64,000 bases of DNA from Malaya genurostris (taxonomy: Eukaryota; Arthropoda; Insecta; Diptera; Culicidae): the NCBI RefSeq assembly GCF_030247185.1, contig NC_080571.1:352404254-352468253 (forward strand), in the 5' to 3' direction. Every line of letters starts with the position of its first letter. Within the stretch, counting starts at the first letter, position 1. Below are positions 1-11,404 of the stretch, piece after piece. Below the pieces are notes generated by a model. That model was not told the origin of the DNA. It was given only the letters and a program-made list of their open reading frames with translations, and did not search any database. The position numbers were made by a program, and so were the translations under genes.

Positions 1-3000
1 CGTTACCTAACTTACAGTGTCTTAAATTTGGGCTTATTCGTTTCACTTTTTTTGTGCTGCAATAGAAACAAAATCGTTTTAAAATACTGGCTTCGTGATT
101 GTTACCCTACGTCACGAAAATGCCGGCATATCTATTGACAATATAAAATTAATAGATTCAACATTGTTCTATAATTCGTCAAAATCATGTTACACATGAT
201 CCTTTGTTTTCAGTGTTAGATTTCAGCAAATTCTTTCCACGATCGATGGATTTCAATTTTGAAAGATAGCAGAAAATAAGTGCTGCGAGCAAAATTCCGT
301 GTATTCACAGTTGCAGCACCAATAATACGGTGTCACGTCTCGCCGAAGTGTATGCAAAATACCTTACCATTGCAGTTTAAACGACAACGACGGAGCACTC
401 ACGATTCACATCGATCAAAATTGATAAACTTGCTTACCCTCAACTTAAACATGGCGTCATCGACTTTTTCGCTTTCAACCTTACGATCGGTAGCTGCTTA
501 TGTATGTATGGTAAATTCGGATTTTATGATAATTAAACAGAAAACAGATTTGTAACTAATTCGTATTTAGACAAAAATATTTAGATGGCAAGTCAATGAT
601 ATTGTGCAAATATGTGCATTACATTATCCATTTTCCTCGCTTCTTCTTCAAACTCACGTCTCACTGACTGGTTTTCGATTGGGAGGTACCAACAGCCAAT
701 ATAAATAGGCACTGAAGCTAAGCTGCGGCTGAGTATGTTTGCAATCTGATGGCTAAACTCCTTCAACCAACGCGGTCGGAGTAGCGAGTAGCGTTCCGAT
801 ACGAACTGGATGTGGCGGCAGTTGGAATAATATGTTGAATGCACACGGAGAAGGAAGGACTCCATCGCTGTTCGCGCCACTTCGATAAATCTGACTTGTT
901 TGTCTGATTTTTTTCAGGTACAACTTTTATATAGACCATAGATTCAAACTTTGTGCGCAGAATATAGGTACGCAAAGATAACTAGGGCCGGTGTACTCGA
1001 CGAACGATTCGAGGTGCTTGGAGGTAGGACAAAGAAGAGCTCTAGAGCAAGAATCGCAACCGATACTGTTCGCGAATGACGAGGAGGGAGCGATATCATT
1101 GGCATATCTGTAATAAAATGTTTGCCATAAATCGTGACTAATTATATCAATTAATATATGCCTGTGATTAATTATGCATGGAGTTAATTTATGTATGATG
1201 GAAACCTATTGGAAATGTATTTGTTATGCCGGTCAAATCATTTCTTTTTATTACACCGTGTAGAGCAATCGATGATCATTCAGGTTTCATTTACATATCG
1301 TTCCTAGGCCTAGCGTTCTACTCGTCATGTTCAATGAGGCCTTGCGGGTCATACGAATTACCCTGGACTCCAAGTGACATTGTTTTTATTTATTCGGAAG
1401 CTTCACACAGAGGTTTATGATTGTTACATGAAGGCGGCAAATTGAAAAAGATAGAATCACAAAAACCGGATAACTAGCTTTTCACTTCAAAAGCTGTGCA
1501 ATGCAACTTTCTGAAAAATAATCAAATATACTTAGTCAGGGATCCGGTTCTAATGAGTATCGTCTAAACTGGCTTCTTTTTATACAATTATGCAATTTAT
1601 CAAATCTATTATCATATATTCATTTTGTAGAACTGCAATGCTTTTTAAATTATCCTATATTGTCCTGGTTCAAATGTCTATAAAAAAGGTCTAATTTGAA
1701 TTTTCGTAGGTCTTGGAATTTTTGGTGGGTCCTAGAAATTTGAAATCGAAAGTACATATTCCAGCACGCATTCAGAATAGGATGTGTGGGAAAAGCGATA
1801 GTTGCTAAAATTTATCATTTCAAAAGAGTCTCTATGCAAAATTCGACCTCTATCAGAAATGAGTATGAGGTGCCACCAAAAGGTAAAAGTTAGATTTGTT
1901 TTTTTTTTATTGAAAAACCACATCTACAGTCTACAGTTTTATTTCAAGTTCCAAAGAGTTAAAAACAAAATTTTTTGAGACCTCTCCCAACCCCCTCGAG
2001 GGTGAAATTTCAAGATTGAAAATTTTTAAACTTTGATCACCGCTGTTCATCACTAACCAATTACGGATTTAGCTCAAATCTGTGCACTTCGACGCAACGA
2101 CATAGAAATTAAGGGAGCAAGTGTGTAGTACAAAATTCCAATGATTGAACTACTTGTCAGATGATTTGTGCTCAACCTTCTGTACCATTGTCTCGCAATC
2201 TCCTCGGAGGAATACGTCACGGACACGGTTTCCAAATCCATACACGGGTACTTTCTGCCCGCACATATATTGCCATTATGACACATTTCTGGGGCACACA
2301 ACGTTACTGGATATGGTATAATAAATTATGTAAAACACATTTTATTACCTAGAAAATCACTTATGGCTAATCACCCAGAATGGGCAACTTCGTATCAAAA
2401 GCCGCATTCGATCGGGCTCAGCATCCTCCTCATCATTTCGAAAAGCAGCATCATAATCGGTACCACGCTTGCTCCCAAGTCTGCATAATGCGTTTTTGAT
2501 GGGGCATATAGCTATCAACAGCTATTTTACCGCTTATAGCTCGCACGTGATCGCCAGCAGGCCACAACAGGCTGGCAGCTGGAGGCGAATATCCATACGA
2601 ATCGTCACCGACGACCATGTAGGTAAACGCAATGCAGCGCGCGAGACGCGCTTCAAACGCCGTTTTTGCCTTCGGACACTTCAACTTCGATTAACTTAGT
2701 TATGATGCTGCCTATCCTACCTGTGTCACTGTGCAATGCATGCACTGAAAAATTGTGACAATGCGACGAGAAAAGGAAATGGAATGCATCTAGTTATTAT
2801 TACTCTAATTACTCATTCAGTTAGTTGCTGCTTGATTTTGCACTTGGATGGCAATATCTCCTAGGAGCAATCACTAAATAAATATCTGTTTGCAAATTCG
2901 TTCCGAATACAACTGCGTTTTGTAATACTGACTATAAAATGGCACTCTCAGCACTGGTCTTGTAAGTAAAACGAATTGCGTTAAGTAAGGAATCTCAACC

Positions 3001-3330
3001 TCTGTTTTTATTGGCTGCCTACAACTCATAAAATTGATATTTGTAGGATTTTTGCACATGTCGGTTGAAGAATGTTCGACGGAGAACTTTAAAGATATTT
3101 TTGATACTTTATTACAGAATAAACAAAAACCGCGTATAGTAGCTTACTAAACAATGAATCAATATTCCATAACAAAATCTTGGCTAGAATAAACATGGTC
3201 GATAAACAAAAAATTTATACACTTCAAAACTTTTTCGGAATGTCGCATCCAGTTTTCAGTGTAAATATTTCAAAAAAGTTGGATATTTACCTTTCATTGA
3301 TAATTCTGTTACACGCAAAGAAATAGATCA
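1..3330. other. Stretch without a recognisable gene
   Basis: I see no homology to a known protein, no RNA gene and no clear mobile-element ends here. Open frames are short (under 100 codons), overlap on both strands and look like chance. A GC-richer patch at about 2040-2700 has open frames on both strands, but I recognise no motif in it. The rest is AT-rich and typical of insect intergenic or intronic DNA. Confidence 0.5.
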
Positions 3331-3346
3331 TACTACTACATGGAAT

Positions 3347-3574
3347 TGGGGATGTCGTAATATCGATCGCTTAATAATCTAGATAATCGAATAATTTTTG
3401 AGCCGATTAGTTTGAAACTAATAATCGAATAATTTAAGAATTCAATAACTGCCATCGAATAATTAATCGAGTAATCGATTGATAATCCAGTGATTCGATC
3501 AAAATTTAATCGAATAGTTTTAAAATCATACTCGATTATTGAATAAACGAGTTATTCGAAAAATGCGGCATCCC
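3347..3574. repeat. MITE rich in TCGAATAAT, inserted in a mariner end
   Basis: This 228-bp AT-rich piece starts with GGGATGTCG and ends with CGGCATCCC, an inverted pair with one mismatch. The interior is dominated by variants of TCGAATAAT and its complement. It has no coding capacity. It is flanked by a 10-bp direct repeat derived from the mariner terminal repeat, so it inserted after the mariner. The family is not identified; a short element with a target duplication of 8-10 bp would suit a hAT-type MITE, but that is inference. Confidence 0.65.
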
Positions 3575-3589
3575 TACATGGAATGAGAG

Positions 3590-3930
3590 GGTCTAACAGA
3601 AAAAAAAATCGATTTTTTAACGTAAATTTTTTTATTTTTCTGTAGTTTTCCCCTTCTAGAGCGATACACTTGACCCATCGGACCTCCAACATTCTGATGC
3701 CCTTTGAAAAAAAAGATTTGTTTAGGCTTTCAAAATAGGCTTCCGTTTCTACAATGATCTCAACGTTCGACGAAAATTTCTTTCCCTGGAAAACCTTTTC
3801 AGGTTTGGAAATAGATGTTAGTCACTGGGGGCCAGGTCTGGACAATACAGGGGATGGTGGACCAACTCATATTGCAAATTTTTCAATTTTACCGTTGCAT
3901 GAATTCGCTGTTGCGTCTTTTTCCGTAGCT
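3590..3930 (-). pseudogene. Mariner transposase C-terminal remnant
   Basis: On the minus strand, translation gives a block with PLYCPDLAPSD, the region of the third catalytic aspartate of DD34D mariner transposases. A stop codon directly follows the D. After a frameshift comes a segment with GKKFSSNVEIIVETEAYFES and then KGIRMLEVRWVKCIALEGEN, the normal C-terminal tail of this family. The helix-turn-helix half and the first two catalytic aspartates are missing. The remnant cannot encode an active enzyme. Assignment to mariner is firm from these motifs and the TA-flanked ends; the subfamily is not resolved. Confidence 0.75.
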
Positions 3931-4068
3931 TGATGAAAACTAAAACTCGTCTTACTCGAGCAGCTGTTATTTAAGCAACAAAGTATCATCTGTTATTCAA
4001 CAAAAATATACATGATTCGAAACTATTCACTTCATTTCCGTGAGAGACCCGGGACTTTTCATTCCATA

Positions 4069-5190
4069 TAGTAGATGACAATATATTTAGTCTTTAAGCC
4101 AACTTCAAACATTTGTTTGAAATAAATAAAATTAGTTTTGAATTAAAATTTGAATGAAATTCAAATAAATCCTTGAATTAAATTGGGTGCAGTAATGCAT
4201 GATAGAATCAAATATATTGAGACTTAGATTCAAATTTGAAAATTTCATTGATTCAAATAAAAAACACATTTTTCTACGAATTTCTGTTTCAGTACATTGG
4301 ATATATTCGTATCAAATATGTTTTGATATTTATTCAAAGTTATTGTGAAATAGCTAAGAATTTGTTTTATTCTAATTCGTATACAGAGTAATATGATTTA
4401 TTAGAACTAAATATATAAGCTCTTGAACTCAACTGACTCAAATATACTGACAGGTACTATAAAAATATAAGTAAACTACCTAAATGATCGTATTTCATTG
4501 AAATTTCTAGCAGTTTTGATCTCTCTGCGATTTCGTACTTGAAAATATATCGAGTCAAATGCCATACTGGATACCAGCCAAAGAGTAATCCCTGAAAATT
4601 CCAGTTTACCCCGAAGTTAACCTAAGTTATAAGTGTTATTTTATTAAAATAATATGTAATATTTTATATCCTTCCTCCAAAATAAATTTTTAATAATCAG
4701 TCAAAAACTGAATAGATTGTAGTTTCAGGCTTCCGAGTGTGTAGATTTGTATGATAAATTCTATATAATATTGTTTTTCAATCGAAGGTTTGACTGAATA
4801 TTCGACTTAGTTATATTTTTATAATAATCCGTCAACAATTCGATTCAATATTCTATAAAATCTAGCAAAGAAATCTATACACACGGAATCCTGATTGAAG
4901 AAACACAATCCATTTGCTATGAATAAAAAAACAAATGTATTTATTTCGAAGTGAAATTAACATATTCAAATAAAATTTACTTTTGAATTCGAAGCGCAAA
5001 ATATTAAAACTTAACATTCATTTTACTTATTTCTTTGCTAGTAGAGACAAATTGACTCTTGCTTTGAGGTAAATGTCAAATACATTTGAATCGAAGGAAA
5101 ATGAAAATAGGCGCTAATTCAAAAGAAAAAAACTTTTAATTCGAAGCACAATATTTTTAAATTTAAAATCAGTTTACTATTAGATTCACA
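4069..5190. other. AT-rich stretch, nothing recognised
   Basis: The sequence is very AT-rich with recurring TTGAATTAAA-like words. I see no open frame of note, no inverted ends and no protein similarity. Confidence 0.5.
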
Positions 5191-5195
5191 AACAT

Positions 5196-5330
5196 AATAT
5201 ATTTTTTGCGGTACATCGAAGCAGTTGTGATGAAGAGTTGCGAAATCTTACCGCAGCTACAAATAGCTTGCCATGGTCTGGCAAGCTTTCTTACTAGACT
5301 TTTCGACTTTAATTCATATCCCGGACTACT
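5196..5330 (-). pseudogene. Fragment of a DD37E (ITmD37E-type) transposase
   Basis: About 45 codons on the minus strand include KSKSLVRKL, WQAICSCGK and LFITTASM. They match the region between the first and second catalytic residues of the DD37E transposon at 58602-59773, which has the same DNA phrase around CAAGCAATTTGTAGCTGCGG. No terminal repeats are visible, so this is a short internal relic. It shows that more than one copy of the family reached this region. Confidence 0.65.
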
Positions 5331-5530
5331 TCGAAACACGCCCTTCTCGCATCGAATAATATTGTGGCCCTGAAAAAGATTAATACTTTTTATTAATTTC
5401 ACGATAAATACTCGAATTATACAGTTTGAATTCCCATCAAGCTGAAATCGATGCTACTTGTTTCATACTGCATCTTGGCTGTTTTTGTTTCCTAAAGATT
5501 CGAAGATTCAAACGTTCTTTAGCACAAAGG

Positions 5531-6080
5531 TTATTTAGCATTAGCATTAGAGACCGCCCGCGTGTTGCTACTCCGTGATTGATCAGAATCAATTAAGCTT
5601 GCAAAATGTTTTTCAACAATTTGGTTGGGAATAGCACTTAGTTTCACATTGTGTAAACTGCATTGATCCCTTAAAAAATTCTTGGCATTACATTCCTTTT
5701 CTGGAATTTGGCCTTTCTGTTTCAACAGACTTCACAGCCTATTTATAGCGTACAGAATCATTGCATGGCTAGCACTACGATCCTACTGACACTAACAACC
5801 CTTCCAGGTCATGACTCGAAGCATTGATTCCTGATTGCTCATCAATACCGACGCCGGCAAATCCGAATGCAGATCTACTGGGGAAGGAAGAATTATTAGT
5901 TCAATGCATATTACTACTAGGTACCGAGGAATCCTCTGCATTTCCACATGCATCACAGAAAGGAGTTGTTTGTTAGAAATTTTCGAAAATATTATCATGA
6001 GTCTTTTGCTCTGGGTAGGTGCTTGTAAATGTAAAACTGTAAACCTCTCAACAGCCGGCTGTCGTGGAATTCGCTATTAA
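5531..6080. repeat. Composite repeat shared with 46465-46740
   Basis: Three blocks recur near 46.5 kb. Block A begins TTAGCATTAGCATTAGAG (5540) and matches about 46597. Block B, around TTGCATGGCTAG (5762), matches about 46496. Block C, around GCAGATCTACTGGGG (5869), matches about 46655. The block order differs between loci (A-B-C here, B-A-C there), so at least one rearrangement or independent insertion took place. Block B is the tail of a tRNA-derived SINE. No protein is encoded. Confidence 0.55.
5700..5835 (-). repeat. tRNA-derived SINE, tail part (SINE type A, copy 1)
   Basis: Read on the minus strand, a B-box-like GCTTCGAGTCA is followed by GTGTCAGTAGGATCGTAG, CTAGCCATGCAA and GAAGTCTGTTGAAACAG. 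The same ordered blocks follow the tRNA-like head at 14420-14570. Pol III transcription is the norm for such elements, but this copy looks degraded. The name of the mosquito SINE family cannot be decided from sequence alone. Confidence 0.55.
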
Positions 6081-6097
6081 TTCTTACAATTAATTCA

Positions 6098-6335
6098 TTG
6101 TGCCCTGTTTTTTTTTTTTCAAAAGACAACCGAATTCTGGCAAGATATCACTCGATCACCATCAATCGAACAACGACACCTAACGCAATACGAAGTATTG
6201 TCGATATCTACTCCGTAAAGAAAATAATAACATACCAAATAAATCCTCATCGCAGTCTAGGCTCTATTTACATACGTTCTAGTTAAGCAGGGTCGCAAGA
6301 AATATCTGCACGGTAATAAGTCTCACGCGCGTGTC
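6098..6335. other. Short unassigned stretch left of element 1
   Basis: There is a T run at 6110-6120 and then AT-rich sequence. It carries the left target duplication GTAAACAC (6336-6343) of the next element. No gene is seen. Confidence 0.5.
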
Positions 6336-6343
6336 GTAAACAC

Positions 6344-7071
6344 GGGGGCGGCCCGTTTGGCATAAGGTCATTTGGCATAATACCGTTTGGCATAACGCTG
6401 TTTGGCATAATGGTTATTTGGCATAACAGTTATTTGGCATAATGGTCTTTTGGCATAATGGTCATTTGGCATAATGCCATTTGGCATAATAATAATGGGA
6501 TTTGCAATATTTTAATCTAATGAAAATTTTCGTATGTGTTTCGATCGATTGATGTTGTGCAAGGAACACTCGAACGAAATATGAGAAAACTTTTTATATA
6601 AGCAACTCACTTAGTGCCAGCACAATATTCTGTTCGTCATAGATGATTCAGGTCGAGACGGCCGAAGGCCGCGAGTGCGCCGGCGACCCGCCGTCGGAAG
6701 CGCCGGCCACTGCGGGGGGGCAGCGCCCCCGCAGAAATCACCTCTGTCTAGTTGCGGGCGTTTGCCCGGATTACCCAAAGCTAGGAGCTATCCCTCAGTT
6801 AAGTCCGAACGAGCGGCAGCGAGGTCGGACACCAGGTCATTAAAAACGATGCGGCGTAGCCGCATTAGACCTTTCAAAATTGCACTAAATTAAAACAATT
6901 TCTATTAAGCAGCATGTTCATCTGTTATGCCAAATGACTGTTATGCCAAATGACCATTATGCCAAATGACCATTATGCCAAATAACCATTATGCCAAATA
7001 ACCATTATGCCAAACGGCGTTATGCCAAACGGCATTATGCCAAACGACTTTATGCCAAACGTGGTAGCCCC
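6344..7071. mobile_element. Array-ended palindromic element 1 (TTTGGCATAA type)
   Basis: This 728-bp element is flanked by a perfect 8-bp duplication, GTAAACAC (6336-6343 and 7072-7079). It begins GGGGGC and ends GCCCC. Nine exact copies of TTTGGCATAA (6356-6489), 5-6 bp apart, face nine exact copies of the complement TTATGCCAAA (6925-7059). The middle is GC-rich and built from short hairpins. It encodes no convincing protein, so it must be non-autonomous. An 8-bp duplication fits hAT or P-type transposases; the GTnnnnAC form allows either. The core is shared with elements at 12470-13259 and 13905-14202, whose arrays use other motifs. Confidence 0.85.
6640..6870. other. GC-rich hairpin core of element 1
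   Basis: Successive perfect stems are visible: CGGCC/GGCCG (6659-6671), CTGCGGGGG/CCCCCGCAG (6710-6734), CGGGC/GCCCG (6755-6768), GTCCGA/TCGGAC (6803-6830) and ATGCGGC/GCCGCAT (6849-6865). Such a run is striking in AT-rich DNA. The part from about 6760 on matches element 2 (12695-12810), including TCCGAACGAGCGG. The part from 6640 matches element 3 (13905 on). Open frames through it are short and not shared between copies, so structure rather than coding seems to matter. Confidence 0.7.
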
Positions 7072-7281
7072 GTAAACACAGCGTTTAATCCGGGAATAAA
7101 TAGATCCATTGATCAAACATTCCCCGAATAATCGACGTAGTTTAGTCTAGCCGGATTTTTAGTAAGGAGAAATATAATAAGACTTTGTAAATAAGATAAC
7201 TGTGAAATATCTCTAAGGAATGATTTTACGAGTAGACTTCTCCCATTCGCATTGCTGTAAACAACGCGAAATGAAAAACTA

Positions 7282-8449
7282 CACGGAGAACCCTTCGAAC
7301 ATAAAATTGCGATATCGCAGTTTTTGATTTTTACGATAGTTGATTTAACTAATTTCTTTTTGATTTAACCAATATGGTTTTTGATTTGCATATATTCAAG
7401 TAGTTGAAAAACATGTTGTTTTGAATGCCGTCAAATGCCGGAGACAGTTGAAAGCAAAACAATAATCGGAATTCAAAATCAACAACTTTCTTAGTTGAAA
7501 TCTGTTCGCGTCGCTTCAAAATGTCAATGAAAACAACATCGATGGTTAAAGCGTTTAGTGAAATTGTGTTCATTTGATTTGAGAAATTTATGATTCCATA
7601 ACAAGTGTTTATCTAACAGCGGTGTTGTGATAAAGTTAACCTTGTTTAAGATGAAAAAGATTTTGTGTCAAATTAGAAAATGTTAATGAATGATAATCTC
7701 GTAATCTTTCAGGTATGCGCAAAAATTTTATGCTTCAAATTCGATCATTGATTTACTTCCAGCAGACTGTTTTACTTCCAGCTGTTTGATACCGATGATG
7801 ATGTTCATGCATTAGCAATAAAACGCTTTTTGACATGAATTTAATTTATAAAAGTAACAGGAGCGAAGGGTTTCAAACACAAAGAACGCGCTGCGATTGA
7901 ATGGCGCGTTTGAATTGCCGTCGCAAAATTCCAATTCCCTTCGGTTGATGCACCCAAGCTCATATAAATTGACTAATATGATATCACATATCAATATAAA
8001 ATACTGTTTAAATTTTAACAACGATATTTATTTCATGAATCTCAACATACCGAACTTTTTTCGAATAGATCATGACGTATATCAGTAAGTATATTTTGAT
8101 TATTTTCGCAAATCAATAACATTTTTCGAGTTGATTCAACTATTTGCAATATATAAAACAAATAAAACCTATTTATTTTTCAACTAACAGAATTATGTTT
8201 CAATAACAACACCAGTCATCTTAACTAAAATATTTTGTTGAAATTGAAAGGTATGTGTCCTCACTAATTGACAGCATTTTATTTTCAAACAGTTAAATTA
8301 CTTGTTTCAACCATCGTTTCTGCTAATCGAAAAACAAAAATGACAGTTTAGTTGAAACAACATTCGATTAGTTGTACCAAATTTTAACCAATCGAATTCA
8401 GAAAATCAACTAATATTCTGGTTGAAATGGGATCGCTGGTGGTTCCGTG
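7282..8449. mobile_element. Element with CACGGA inverted ends
   Basis: It begins CACGGAGAACCC and ends with GGTTCCGTG, so the first six bases are an inverted pair. Inside, both arms are rich in words such as GTTGATTTAACTAAT and its complement (for example ATTAGTTGATTTTCTG read from the right end), forming long imperfect inverted arms. I see no transposase frame and no clear target duplication. A non-autonomous DNA transposon (MITE-like) is the best reading; the exact ends are less certain than the arms. Confidence 0.45.
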
Positions 8450-10168
8450 CAGTAATGAAATACTACGGATACTTTTGCATTTGTATTCCATTCATAATAT
8501 TCAATTCACTGAAGCATTTCCCTACATTATGCGTAAATTCAATCGTATTATTTTAAAACAACGTAAATTAAGTTCGCGTAACAAGTGTTCCACCCCCGAG
8601 ACATTTGTAGCGCAGCAATATATAAGGCCTCTAGTGACAATGATTGTTGAGTTAACAACACTTCGGATCCTATAGCCAACCTAATTTCAGATCTGGGTAA
8701 TCAAAAGATATACATTGAAGAAATTATACCATATAGGAAAAAGGAAACAAATGAATTCCTATACCATACCAATAGTGTGAATAGAAATTAGCATGATATT
8801 TCAAAACTCTAGGTCTCGGTTCGTTAGATTAATAATCATTCGAACAGCTCGTTCTAAAGATAATCTAGTGCATGCAAAACCCACCTCGATGTAGTCGCTT
8901 CCGTTCCGTTTCATAACCGAAACAATGCCGTGCCGACTTTATCATTGAAATTAGACCTGCCACTAACAACGGTTCAGGTTGCATGCAAACTGTCTCAAAA
9001 TTTACAAAACAAAGGCGAAAGGACAAGTTTATATGCTCATTAATTCAGCCCATAATTACAATCATAAAGAGCGCGGCAATGGTATATGAAATCATAACAA
9101 ACATATATCTCTTTGACCGACGAACCGCGACTGTGATGGTGCGCAACGAAGCACGTTGCTTGTTGTGACGAGTTTTTGTTGCGAGCCACAGCTCATTACT
9201 AGAGGCCCCAGTGTCGTTCCCATAAGCGTATAATTTTTCGCACAACATTATAAAGCAAAATATGATACCGTTTTCATTCTTCCACAAATTTTCAAGTTTC
9301 AGAGAGCAGGTCTTCGGTGCTGGTATTATTTGTCAATCGCAGGTTAAAACGAAGCGAGGAAATGGGGAACCTCATTCATTTGCCTTGTCTGCTTCCTTTC
9401 CACTATGAGTGACTGTGGCATTGCACCAACGACATGTGGGTGGTGGACGAGAAGAATTTATATGCTAGTTTACAAAATTATATCCGTTTTTCACACGGCA
9501 TCGATTACACCGGACACTATCTTTCCTGCAGTCACGGCACCGTACGACAGTTTCACATCCTGAGTTCCTGAATGCGTCGGTGGAGGCAAAATCCGTGTCG
9601 GTGTCACCTCGACTGGAAGGCCAGAGGGTTTCAATGAAATTAATACCGGGTGAGGATGTTTGAAATTTCGACTTAATTATGATGACGCAACAGAGCCGAA
9701 AAACTGGTACAGTATAATAATACCATTATCATCATTGTTTTACTCTTTGGTATATTTGAACTGAAGAAAACATTTTTAACTTATTTGCGTATCTGTTAAA
9801 AAGATTAATTAGTAGTTCTTGGACATCGAGTGATTCTTTCAGTGAAGATTAGAATAATAGCGTTATGCAGTAGAAAGTAGTAAAAAATCAGTAGTTAAAG
9901 TAAAACGTACATTGGAGTTTTAACTACATTTTTTAGAATACTTTGCGGGGGAATTTAAGGATGTGTGAGTATGTTGAGAAACGTAGCTTTTTTAGTTTTT
10001 TAATAATAGTGTGAAGCTTAACACGTTGGAACATTCAAAATCAAAAGAGTTAATCGCTCTCATAGAAAAAAAAACTTGGTAATGTGAATAAAAAAGGACT
10101 TATCAATGCAGTCAAGTCTGAATCTGATAATGGGCACATATTGGAGGGTTGATCTGGAATGAACCGCT
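8450..10168. other. Stretch without a recognisable gene
   Basis: Unique-looking sequence with a slightly GC-richer patch at 9290-9650. Open frames are short and overlapping. No protein motif, RNA gene or transposon end was recognised. Confidence 0.5.
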
Positions 10169-11050
10169 TAGAAAAATTGTACATAAGCTGCGGATTGCTC
10201 GTGCAGATCTTAGGACCTATTTACACTGAAGTTCTTGGATGACTGATAACATACCTGGAACAGCTATAAGTATGGATAAGTAAACAACGTGTAGCTCTAA
10301 AAATATGAACAGTAAATAAAAATAGACAAAAGCCGTTGTAGATTTTGTTGTGGCACAGTATTGTCTCTAAGATCAATATTCCAACTAGTTCTTGGATCTT
10401 GGCACATCTCTTACGGATGTCCATAGTCGCAGTATATACTCGGATGGTTTTAGATGCTTTTGCTAATGGAGGTAGTTAGATTATTTGTATAGAAAAACGC
10501 TTTGCAATTCCGCAACCGGAAGTCGTATCCAAATGAATTTCGGTATATGGAATTGTCACACTTTTCATTTGAATCTAAGCTTGTAAAACATGGATTAGCG
10601 GTCTCTGAGAAAATCGAGTTAACTCTGCTCATTTTACTCCGTAACTCAGAAACCGGGAGTTGGATCCAGATGAAATTCAATAGCAGGCTATGGGACTACA
10701 CTGGACCCTCGATTTACACGCAAAGTCGGGGGTGCACAAATTAAGTATGTTGAAACAACGCGTTATTTCGAATTTTTCGCGTAAAAAGAAGGTTTTTTCA
10801 AGTCCATTCGATTTTAGTTTAAATAACACAAAAAATCTAACTACGTTCATACGCAAAAGCATCTAGGACCATCTGAGTATATTCCGAGACCACGGAAATT
10901 CGTAAGAGATATTCCAAGAACCAAGAATTACTTAGAATATTATCCTTAGATACTGTGCCACAGCAAGAACTACAACGGCAGTATCTATTTTTTGTTTGCT
11001 GTTTGTTCTATACAAACAATTCGCAGCTTTTGTATAGTTTTCCAATGCTG
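10169..11050. repeat. Fold-back repeat with arms of about 180-290 bp
   Basis: The left arm (about 10169-10463) and right arm (about 10853-11050) are inverted copies. Examples are GTTGTGGCACAGTATTGTC against its near-complement around 10960, and GGATGGTTTTAGATGCTTTT against AAAAGCATCTAGGACCATC. The left arm has an extra stretch of about 100 bp (10210-10330). The loop contains a TTCCGG-family repeat unit (10490-10740). A single-stranded copy could form a long hairpin. No protein is encoded. Confidence 0.6.
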
Positions 11051-11095
11051 CTCATAATGTTAGAGCTACATTAGGATGGGACAAAATATTGATAT

Positions 11096-11404
11096 CAGCT
11101 TAGCCGAGGTTTAAAATTATTTTTAAGTGACAAGCCATGTTCCAAAACTCACTATAAAGACACAAAAAAGTCTAACTTTTTAATTTGAAGAAATAGGTTT
11201 TTGGAATCTTCTACAATATTATAGATAAACTCAAATCCAATAACTTTGCCGAATAAATAAACTTTCTATCTCTTATAGTTTAGAAGATATAGATGGTACT
11301 ATTTTATGCAAACAAAAACACAATTTACATGACTTTTGGTGTCTTTTCAGTAAGGTTTGGAGCATAGTTTGTCACTTAAAAATAATCTTCATACTCTGCT
11401 GAGT
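11096..11404. mobile_element. MITE with inverted repeats of about 70 bp
   Basis: The left end (11096-11165) and right end (11338-11404) are inverted copies sharing ATTATTTTTAAGTGACAA and then CCAAA and AAAGACAC blocks with scattered mismatches. The element is about 310 bp and AT-rich with no coding frame. I could not confirm a target duplication. It lies right next to the fold-back repeat ending near 11050. Confidence 0.6.

Larger units (their letters stand above)
3339..4068 (-). mobile_element. Deleted mariner element carrying a nested MITE
   Basis: The two ends are imperfect inverted repeats beginning CATGGAATGA on the left and TATGGAATGA on the right (read inward), each next to a TA as expected for mariner target sites. 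The element without the nested insertion is about 500 bp, well short of the usual 1.3 kb, so most of the transposase is gone. The minus strand still encodes the end of the transposase. The left terminal repeat is interrupted at 3347-3574 by a small element; the ten bases TACATGGAAT appear on both sides of that insertion (3337-3346 and 3575-3584). A relic with the same end sequence is at 40680-40845. Confidence 0.75.

Noticed and set aside
6640..6870. Bacterial contamination
   Set aside because: The GC-rich core lies inside an element flanked by an 8-bp duplication in continuous AT-rich insect-like DNA, with a diverged copy elsewhere in the window.
6643..6893. GC-rich frames in the core of element 1
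   Set aside because: Two overlapping frames exist only because of high GC; they are not preserved in elements 2 and 3.
6356..7059. CRISPR-like array
   Set aside because: Repeat units are 10 bp with 5-6 bp spacers and are inverted between the two ends, unlike CRISPR; no cas genes, and the genome is animal.
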